From assembly GCA_943704525.1 (NCBI GenBank), contig CALSCQ010001250.1, positions 1 to 28,145 of the forward strand: DNA of 28,145 bases, given 5' to 3'. A program made the translations under genes and the position numbers. Below, piece by piece: positions 19,463 through 26,847 of this stretch. The DNA comes from Pigoraptor vietnamica. Its lineage: Eukaryota > Opisthokonta > Filasterea. Position 1 is the first letter of the stretch, and the number at the start of each line of letters is the position of its first letter. The notes below the pieces were generated by a model that saw nothing but the letters and a program-made list of their open reading frames with translations, was not told the origin of the DNA and ran no database searches.

Positions 19463-21208
19463 ATGAAGACCTTCGTGGTTCTCGCTTTGCTGGCGGCCGC
19501 TGCCCTTGTGGTTGCACAGGACGGCGTCACGTGCGACTGTCCCAACGACTTCCACCCCGTGTGTGCTCCGGGGGCCAACGGGACGCGTACGACTTACGAC
19601 AACGCGTGCGTCGCCAAGTGCCGTGGCGCCGAGAACTGGCGCAATGGCACGTGCGAGCACTTCCCCGTCGAGCCCCGATGCTTCTGCCCCCTTATTCCTC
19701 GTCCCGTCTGCGCCATTCGTTTCGTCCCTCGCGGCGCGAAGCTCGAGACGATGACGAACGACTGCGTTGCCAAGTGCGAGCACGCCGAGATCCTCCACGA
19801 CGGTCCGTGCCCCCCGTTCCCCAAGTTCCCCGTCGTCCCCTGCATCGCGAGCCAGGAGTGGCGCCCGGTCTGCGCCGAGACGGCCGACGGCGACAAGAAG
19901 GACTTCGCGAACGCTCAGGCCGCGTGGTGCGCTAACGCGAAGGTCGTGAGCCGCGGTCGCTGCAACGCGACGGAGGACGAACTCGCTCTTCTCGCCGCTC
20001 CCGAGGGCGCTCTTGCCGAGATGCCCCCGTCCCCGCGCCCCGAGATGCCCGAAGGCATGAACGGGGAGTGGCCCAACCAGCACGACAACGCGCTCTTCCC
20101 TATGGGCCACGGAGGCTTTGACGACTGCTCGGGCGGCCAGGGTGGCTTCGGACCCCAGCAGGGCGGCTTCTTCCCTCCGGGCGCGCCGGGCGGCTTCGGT
20201 CCCCAGCAGGGTGGTCAGGGTGGCTTCGGACCCCAGCAGGGCGGCTTCTTCCCTCCGGGCGCGCCGGGCGGCTTCGGACCCCAGCAGGGTGGTCAGGGTG
20301 GCTTTGGACCCCAGCAGGGCGGCTTCTTCCCTCCGGGCGCACCGGGCGGCTTCGGACCTCAGCAGGGCGGTCAGGGCGGCTTCGGACCTCAGCAGGGCGG
20401 TCAGGGTGGCGTCGGACCTCAGATGGGTGGTCAGGGCGGCTTCGGACCTCAGATGGGTGGTCAGGGCGGCTTCGGACCTCAGATGGGTGGTCAGGGCGGC
20501 TTCGGACCTCAGATGGGTGGCCACGGCGGCTTCGGTCCCCAGCAGGGCGGTCAGGGTGGCTTCGGTCCCCAGCAGGGTGGCCACGGCGGCTTCGGACCTC
20601 AGCAGGGCGGTCAGGGCGGCTTCGGTCCCCAGCAGGGCGGTCAGGGTGGCTTCGGTCCCCAGCAGGGCGGCCAGGGCGGCTTCGGTCCCCAGCAGGGCGG
20701 CCAGGGCGGCTTCGGACCTCAGATGGGCGGTCAGGGCCAGCAGCACGGTGGGCAGTTCCCCGGCGGTTCCTTCAGCCCCTTCCCCTCGTTCCCCTCGGCG
20801 CCTGAGCAGGGCAACGGTCGCCAGGGCGGTCGCTGCGGCGGTCGCGGTTTTGGTGCCCCGATGGTCTACGGCCAGGCGGGCATGGGGTTCGCGTCCACTG
20901 CGCCGTTTGGCGGTCGCATGGAGGGCGGTCGTGGCGGCGAGCATAACGACAAGATGCTCATCGCGGTCCTTGCGCTCTCGAGCCTTAGCATTGTCCTCAG
21001 CATTGCCGTCCTCGTCGTCGTCGTCCGCCTCGGCCGCTCGATGGGCTACATGCGCCTCCCCTCGCGCGGGTCTGTGAGCGACATTGCGCCGCCGTCGTAC
21101 GCGAGCAACAAGGGCACGCCCAACGGGTCAACGACGAAGGTCGCCCTCGGCGACGCTTTCGAGCGTGTGCCTGTGTTTGAGCGCCAGGTCTCGACCGAGC
21201 AAGTCTAA
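19463..21208 (+). CDS. Kazal-type multidomain single-pass membrane protein with Gly/Gln repeat stalk and PPxY tail
   Basis: This is an intronless gene of 581 residues. A signal peptide (MKTFVVLALLAAAALVVAQ) is followed by three Kazal-like modules at roughly 24-64, 73-116 and 127-167. The first has the family pattern best preserved (CPNDFHPVC, TTYDNACVAKC). Kazal domains inhibit serine proteases or serve as extracellular binding modules; the reactive site cannot be inferred. Residues ~220-430 are a stalk of 10-residue GGFGPQQGGQ repeats, preceded by three longer units with GGFFPPGAPG. A hydrophobic helix at ~498-521 is followed by a 60-residue cytosolic tail with PPSY at 543-546, a PPxY motif that binds WW domains such as those of Nedd4-type ubiquitin ligases. 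This makes it a type I surface protein, possibly adhesive or protective. Codon use is strongly GC-biased, consistent with high expression. Confidence 0.9.
   Translation: MKTFVVLALLAAAALVVAQDGVTCDCPNDFHPVCAPGANGTRTTYDNACVAKCRGAENWRNGTCEHFPVEPRCFCPLIPRPVCAIRFVPRGAKLETMTNDCVAKCEHAEILHDGPCPPFPKFPVVPCIASQEWRPVCAETADGDKKDFANAQAAWCANAKVVSRGRCNATEDELALLAAPEGALAEMPPSPRPEMPEGMNGEWPNQHDNALFPMGHGGFDDCSGGQGGFGPQQGGFFPPGAPGGFGPQQGGQGGFGPQQGGFFPPGAPGGFGPQQGGQGGFGPQQGGFFPPGAPGGFGPQQGGQGGFGPQQGGQGGVGPQMGGQGGFGPQMGGQGGFGPQMGGQGGFGPQMGGHGGFGPQQGGQGGFGPQQGGHGGFGPQQGGQGGFGPQQGGQGGFGPQQGGQGGFGPQQGGQGGFGPQMGGQGQQHGGQFPGGSFSPFPSFPSAPEQGNGRQGGRCGGRGFGAPMVYGQAGMGFASTAPFGGRMEGGRGGEHNDKMLIAVLALSSLSIVLSIAVLVVVVRLGRSMGYMRLPSRGSVSDIAPPSYASNKGTPNGSTTKVALGDAFERVPVFERQVSTEQV
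20127..20745 (+). repeat. Coding repeat array: 78-bp units then 30-bp units
   Basis: Three copies of a 78-bp unit (encoding GGFFPPGAPGGFGPQQ plus linker) are followed by more than a dozen copies of a 30-bp unit encoding GGFGPQQGGQ. A run of five consecutive copies has Met replacing the second Gln (PQM). Synonymous variants (GGACCC, GGACCT, GGTCCC) are shared in blocks between neighbouring copies, as expected from unequal crossing-over. Confidence 0.95.
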
Positions 21209-21293
21209 GCGCGTTGCTTTTGGCGCGCTTTTTTCCCCGTTTTCTTGAATGTAAGCGTTTTGCGTGAAAATGTACAGTTTGTATTTGTTTCGC

Positions 21294-21299
21294 AGTAAA
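21294..21299 (+). terminator. Possible polyadenylation hexamer (AGTAAA) of the Kazal-domain gene
   Basis: AGTAAA lies 86 bases after the stop codon, in a stretch with several TGTA motifs upstream and an A-run downstream. It is a one-base variant of AATAAA. The cleavage position cannot be read from the sequence. Confidence 0.3.
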
Positions 21300-21372
21300 T
21301 CGCGGCGCGTGCGTAAAAAAAAATTGCTGCGAAATGTATTTTGGCGCTCTCACAACAAGTTCGCGACGTTTA

Positions 21373-21430
21373 TAGTTGAAAGAATAGTTTGAAACGGCGC
21401 TTAGTTGAAAGAATAGTTTGAAACGGCGCT
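21373..21430. repeat. Perfect 29-bp tandem duplication
   Basis: Two identical, directly abutting 29-bp copies beginning TAGTTGAAAGAATAG occupy 21373-21401 and 21402-21430. The unit itself contains a short internal echo (TAGTTGAAA, TAGTTTGAAA). It lies past the probable 3' end of the Kazal-domain gene. Confidence 0.95.
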
Positions 21431-21998
21431 TAGTCATGCCGAGACTCACATGCAACGCGTCTGCCATTGGACTCAGGGGCAGCCCACGGCCAGCCGTGTG
21501 GCCAAGATCTACAGCCGCAAACCACTCGACCAACAGTTAGAAGTGACCCGTAACAACAGTAACAACCCGTCCTTATGTCCCATCTTAGGAGCCGCGGCAT
21601 TCAGAGAGCTGTGTTTCAGCGTGTCGTCCGGTCGGCCGCCGCGCCAGTCTGCATGCTGGCGCCACAACCCACGTGACAAGCAAATTTAATTGAAATTGGC
21701 CATTATTTCTGACATATTTTCTACTTTTTCAAATTAAAGTGCGCAAGTGCCTTGGAGTGACGCTGCTGATTGCCGGCCACGGCTAAATGCTGAGACGCTC
21801 ACAAAAGTCGAGTTGCTTCGGCTTTGATCTATAGGCACACGATCCGAAACTCTCTCGCAAAGACTCGGCTCCGCTTGAATAGAAGAGGGGCGTCGTCTGT
21901 GTTGGCTGGAGAATTGGCATGTGTGCGCATCCTCGGTAACTGCGCCTGTGTGGCGTCGCATTCCCTCGCGTGCAAGCACATAAGGAGAGAAGAGAGCC

Positions 21999-24394
21999 AT
22001 GGACTGGAGGACGGCGCTCGCAACGGCGATTCGCCACCGCGTCGCCATGGCGCCAACACCCGTCGCGCAACCGCCCGACCTGTCTGCGTATGGGCTCGCC
22101 GGTGGCATGCCGACGGATGTGGGGCTGGCCGCGTTTCAGCAGCAGCTCGCGGCGTCGTACGGACATCCGCACCACATGCAGGCTCAAGTGGATGCGGCGT
22201 CCACCGTGGACATGGTGAGTGTTCTCTGCGAGTGTGCGGAACGCGTTTAAGAAGTGTGCGAGTGGACAGTATTGGCGGGAATCTGATGCGGACCCGCGCG
22301 TAGGTCGATATCGACTCTGCGCTGGGGCTTCAGTCGTCCGACCTCTTCCTTGGGTTTGAGGACTTCGCGGGGATGGAAAACAACGCGGCTGCGTTTGGAT
22401 TTGATGGTCACGACACGGCGATGGCCACGACGGCCGACCCGTCGTCGTCCAGCCCCGAGTCGCCCTTCTCGGCGGGCAGTGATCGCGTGCCTTCCGGGGC
22501 CAGCGGTGAGTCTGTCAAGCCGCTCACCTGTCGCCGTTCGCAGCAGATGTCGAGGGGTGCTAATTTGGCGCACGTATGATGTCGGTTATTCTTAGCGCAC
22601 ATACTCACGCCATTCGCACATACTCACGCCACTCGCACATACTCACGCCATTCGCACATACTCACGCCATTCGCACATACTCACGCCATTCGCACATACT
22701 CACGCCATTCGCACATACTCACGCCATTCTTACATACTCACGCCATTCGCACATACTCACGCCATTCGCACATACTCACGCCATTCCTTCGATGCAGCTG
22801 GGGGATCGCCGCACGCGGGAATGGCGGCCAAGCGCCCGCGCGCGTCCCCGGAGTCCGTTGCGCCGGACGTGCGGCGTTCGTCGCACATTGCGGCCGAGCA
22901 GAAGCGGCGCAACAACATCAAGGAGGGCTTCAACGACCTCCGTAACCTCGTTCCCGCCTGCCGCCCGCACGACTCGAAGGCTGCCATTCTGAAAAAGGTG
23001 ATGAACCCATTATGCTCTTTTTTTTCTTTCTTTCTTTACTGTCGTACCCTTTCCCTGCTCTCACACTGTCATTGTATGGCGGCCTTCTGCACGGCTCTGA
23101 CTCGATTGTCCTGCTGTCTTCACTCCAGGCGGGCGATTACATTGTCTTTCTCAAGAAGAAGAAGGCCGAGCGGGGCGAAATTGACGAGGGCGACGAGCTG
23201 CGCCGCCGCATGCGCTTTGCGATCGAGTACATTGCGTGCCTCAAGCGACAGAAGGGTGTGCTCCTGGAGCAGATCGGCCGCGCCAAGTCCGAACTCGCAC
23301 GCGCCTCCCGCACACTGGCCCAGTGTGCGTGTGCGGCGGACGGCGCAGACGTCTCTGCGAAGCTCGCGGCGACTGTCGAGGCGATCACATCGGCGGCCGC
23401 TGGGACAGGCGACAGCGTCGATTTGGAAACAAAGGTCGCGGCCGTTCCTACCCCGACTGTCGATGCCCCCGCCCGGCCCGCGGCTGTCGGTGCGGCGGCG
23501 GCGACGGCTGAGGTCGAAGCGTACGAGAGCGACGATATGCCGGACATGGCATCGCGGGTGGTGGAGGACAGTCTTGTTCCGACGGAGGGCGGCGCGGGGA
23601 AGGGCGGGATGTCGCCGATTGTGCGCATTCAGACGCAGGAAGTGCTGCCGAGCGGGATGAAGCTGCTGGCGATCATGGTGCTGTTTGTGTTTGCGGTGAT
23701 GAACCCGCCCGAGCAGCCGAAGCACGACCGCGGGACGATTATCGGCATGCGGCAGCTGCAGGAGTATTTTGAGGGCACAACGACCACCGCCGTCGCCACC
23801 GCCATCGCATCGTACATCACCTACATTAGCTCGGTGGGTGCTCCGCGCTATCCCCTGTCGTAATCTGCGGGGATCCGTGCGGTTGTTGTGTTTGTCTCGC
23901 ATTTGGGCTTACTTTGTGCGCCCATTTGGCTTACTTTATGTGTGCCCATTTGGCTTACTTTGCGTGCGCCTTGTTTTGGCGGCTGCAGATTCTCCTGCGC
24001 ATCGCGTGCTTCCTGTTCGCTCTCTTCCTTAGCTGGCGATATGTGCTGGAGGCCCCGAGCACAGTGCAGCCCAGTAGCCGGCGCTTCAACCTCGCTCTCG
24101 AGGAGCGCCGCAAGGGCACGAAACGGTGCGTGGCCGTGAAAGTTGTTTATTTCCGTCATCTTGGAAGTGAAGACTCAATGGCGCGTCTCACAGGCTTATT
24201 GCGGCGCGATGCGCGGACACTGCGGAGCGCCATTTTCTCAACGCGCTCGCCTACTTTGACTGCTCCGCGCCGCCGTCGAGTCGGCTGGGCCTCGTCATTG
24301 CGCTGGGTGTGGAGATATTCATCCAGGTTGGGCTTGCATGCATGCTTTCAGTCACGTCACTGCGCGCGTGTGTGTGTGTATGTGTGTGTGTGTG

Positions 24395-24444
<50 letters not shown>

Positions 24445-26493
24445 GTGTTACATTGTGATGTAGTGTTATAGTCTGACATGCCGCCTCCTGCAGCTGACAC
24501 ACATCATGAAGTGGGGCCAGTTGCTCGCGCGGTACTCGGTCGCACGCAGCGGCTCTGAGGTGACGACGGAGGAGTGCGCCAAGACGTACTTGTCGCTCAA
24601 CCAGGTGCGACGAAATACTTTATAGACGCTTGGCAACTCAATTTGTGTGTTTGCATTTGGTGACTCAATTGAATCTTGACATCCTTGCGAATGCAGCTGT
24701 ACTTTGCGGACGCGACGGACGTGCCCCTCGAGGGCTGGGTGTGCCTGCTCAAGGCCATCAACTTTGCCGAGTCCACGGAGCCCAGCCAGACGCTCGCAAA
24801 GGCCTACTCGATACTCGCGTTCCAGCTTGCGTTTCGCCTCGGCGGCGGTCGTCTTGTGCGCGTGCCCGTGTCGTGCCTCGCCCGGATGTACCGCCGTCGC
24901 GCCGCGCACACGGGCATGCAGACGAAGGTCTCCGAGCAGACGCGCGGGTGAGTGAACTTCTCGGTATTTTCTCATTCACGATGCAGCTTTCACCGCACCC
25001 TCCTTCTCTGTTTATAGAAACCTGGACTAATGCGCGCTATGTGCGCAGGTACATCTCGCTTTTGGACGCCTGGGAGTTTGCCGCGTGCGGCGACGTCGAC
25101 GCTGCCGCATCTCGCTTTGAGAAGGCGTCCCAATTTTACGCGCAGTCGGGCCTCAAGATGATGGCGTGGGAGGTGCGTCATTGTTGTAGTGTCTGTTGGG
25201 TGCGGTTCCGTGCGGCTGACTGAGTCAACTGTACCCGCGCCAGGCTCGTGTGTTCCAGGGCTTTGCACTTGCCACGCACGGCCGTGTGCGCGAGTCGATC
25301 GACTGCGTCCGCACCATCCAGGTGAGCCCTCGTGTTATAGCTTTCGGCAACTTGGGGATGTCTCCCAGATGCGTGCGAAAGGTGTTCATTTTATTCGGTC
25401 TGCACAACAGGCTTTGGGACTCGACGATGGCAGCAACGAGCAGACGTGGTGGACCCGCATGTGCCTTGCGACGTGCCTTGCGCACGACGAGTCAATCACG
25501 AGTACACAGGAAATCTTGGAGGTCCGTTGAGGCTGTTGCGCGATTTGGTGTTGCACGTGGCTCACATGTGCTGTGTTTTGCAGGACTGCCGCGCGATCGA
25601 GGGCGAAGTGCGCGACACGGCCTGGCGGGACAGTGGCCACATCCGCGCGATGCTGTCTGCGACAGTGTCCGCGTGGACGCGCTTCCGCACGCGCGCGGAC
25701 GATGATACCGTTGTGGACGAGTGCGACCGCGCCCTTCGCCTCATCCGCGCCGCCAAGCCAATCAGGTCTGTTGCATCGCTGTTTGCCATGTGTGCATAAT
25801 CACCGCTCGGCCATCGTCGAGAAGGGGGTTTCTGTTTTTACAACTTTCTGACCGTAGTATTCGTCCCGCAGCTTTGCCGTCTGCTTTTTGGGATATTCGT
25901 TTGTGGGTGAGATCCTCATGTCCTTTTGGGAGCGCTACCTCGTCTCACCACCCGACGGCGGCTTCGACGGTCCGCTCGCAACGCGCGTGCGGAGGTTGGC
26001 GCGACAGAGCACGGCGGCTCTGCGGACGTTGAGCGAGTCTGGATTCGCTTTCGCGCGTCCGCGTTCACTTCTTCACAGCGGTCGTTTCCGCATTCTGTGC
26101 GGGCAGAAGGAAAAGGGTACGTATGTGTGCGCGTTTTGTGGGGGTTATCAACACAATAGCTTACGGCGAACTCCACCGTCTGCAGGCATGGAGCTTCTCA
26201 GTCGCTGCGTGCACGAGTCGCGTCGCTCGCGCTATCAGCTCGACGAGGGGCTGGCGCTGATGGAAGTTGGCAAGGCGTCCACAGGTGCGTTTTCAATTCA
26301 GCCTTCGCAGTCCACTTCCGTTACTGCCGTCACTTCCGTTACTGATGTCTCGACGCGTGCAGGCGATGTTGCCATTGCTGCCCTGGAGCTGTCGGCGTCC
26401 CTGCTTCGCGCGTCGGGCGCAGCGTACGAGGCCAGCGTGGGGGCCGAGTGCCTGAAGCGCGCGCTTGCGTCCAACTCGCGCGACTTCTCGTGA
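21999..26493 (+). CDS. SREBP: SREBP-like membrane-tethered bHLH-zip transcription factor
   Basis: Fifteen exons join in frame to 974 residues: 21999-22214, 22304-22505, 22798-22997, 23129-23833, 23989-24125, 24194-24326, 24494-24604, 24697-24947, 25049-25172, 25244-25321, 25411-25521, 25584-25765, 25872-26116, 26186-26284 and 26363-26493. The N-terminus is acidic and Ser/Pro-rich, as in activation domains. The basic region has H168, E172 and R176, followed by a helix-loop-helix and a zipper-like helix to ~270. Helix 1 (383-399, MKLLAIMVLFVFAVMNP) ends in Asn-Pro. A loop of about 30 residues and a second helix (~430-457, with IACFLFALFLSW) follow, then a ~500-residue helical C-terminal domain, possibly TPR-like. 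This order is that of SREBPs, which are held in the ER and released by site-1 and site-2 proteases to control lipid genes. Residue 175 is Arg, not the SREBP Tyr, so the basic region reads like Max/Mlx. A membrane-bound Mlx-like factor is the alternative. Confidence 0.85.
22599..22788 (+). repeat. 19-bp minisatellite, ten copies, at the 3' end of SREBP-like intron 2
   Basis: Ten head-to-tail copies of ACATACTCACGCCATTCGC, with a few single-base variants, end about 10 bases before the AG acceptor of the intron 22506-22797. Each copy contains TACTCAC, one base away from the TACTAAC branch-point consensus. The array makes up about two thirds of the intron. Confidence 0.95.
24361..24447 (+). repeat. 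(TG)n tract in SREBP-like intron 6
   Basis: About 80 bases of TG dinucleotides, interrupted once by TA and once by CG, lie inside the intron 24327-24493. The tract begins about 35 bases after the GTTGGG donor. As in the other two long tracts of the window, the sense strand is the TG strand. Confidence 0.95.
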
Positions 26494-26847
26494 AGCGCCG
26501 TGCGTAACAGCGCGTAACAATGAAGAGTCGCATTGCTATATTTGGGTATTCAGACTTTTTCAATCTATTTGTGGCTTTCGCGATTTATTTTCGGCAAATG
26601 GGGTTGTTGATGTCTGCTCGGCGGAGATTCAAAAACGCGTCTCTTTCACTAGCGACGGCAAAGGTGCCGTTCTTTCGCTATTTTATCGCTCTCCCATCGC
26701 TCAAGAGCATTGTCGGGACAACACATTGCAGGAGTGGCACGTTATTGTCTCGGCGTTTTAATTGATAGCGCCTGCGATTGGTGTGCTCATACGTGCGAGG
26801 AGCGCGCTTGCCGCGTGCGGGCTCTGCGGGGTTGCTTAGGGACGAAA
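26494..26847. other. Intergenic region between SREBP-like and MOB3-like genes
   Basis: This short spacer holds the 3' end of the SREBP-like gene and the promoter of the MOB gene. It is more AT-rich than the coding DNA. A reverse CCAAT box (ATTGG) lies at 26777-26781, about 70 bases upstream of the MOB start codon. No other element was recognised. Confidence 0.45.

Larger units (their letters stand above)
21209..21998. other. Intergenic region between Kazal-domain and SREBP-like genes
   Basis: The first ~110 bases look like a 3' untranslated region: TGTA motifs and T-rich sequence, then AGTAAA at 21294-21299 as a possible polyadenylation hexamer. A perfect 29-bp tandem duplication follows, then AT-rich DNA near 21685-21740. 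A CACGTG lies at 21670-21675, about 325 bases upstream of the bHLH gene start. No gene is supported. Confidence 0.5.

Noticed and set aside
19361-20944. Open frame of 527 residues on the minus strand
   Set aside because: It lies wholly antisense to the Kazal-domain gene. The GC-biased codons and the repeat array keep the complementary frame free of stops, and the product is a low-complexity Ala/Leu/Thr sequence without a domain.
21670-21675. CACGTG E-box upstream of the SREBP-like gene as evidence of autoregulation
   Set aside because: The same hexamer occurs many times in this GC-rich window, including inside exons and introns, so one copy carries no weight.
22599-22788. CRISPR-like direct repeats
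   Set aside because: The units abut without spacers and sit inside an intron of a eukaryotic gene; this is a minisatellite.
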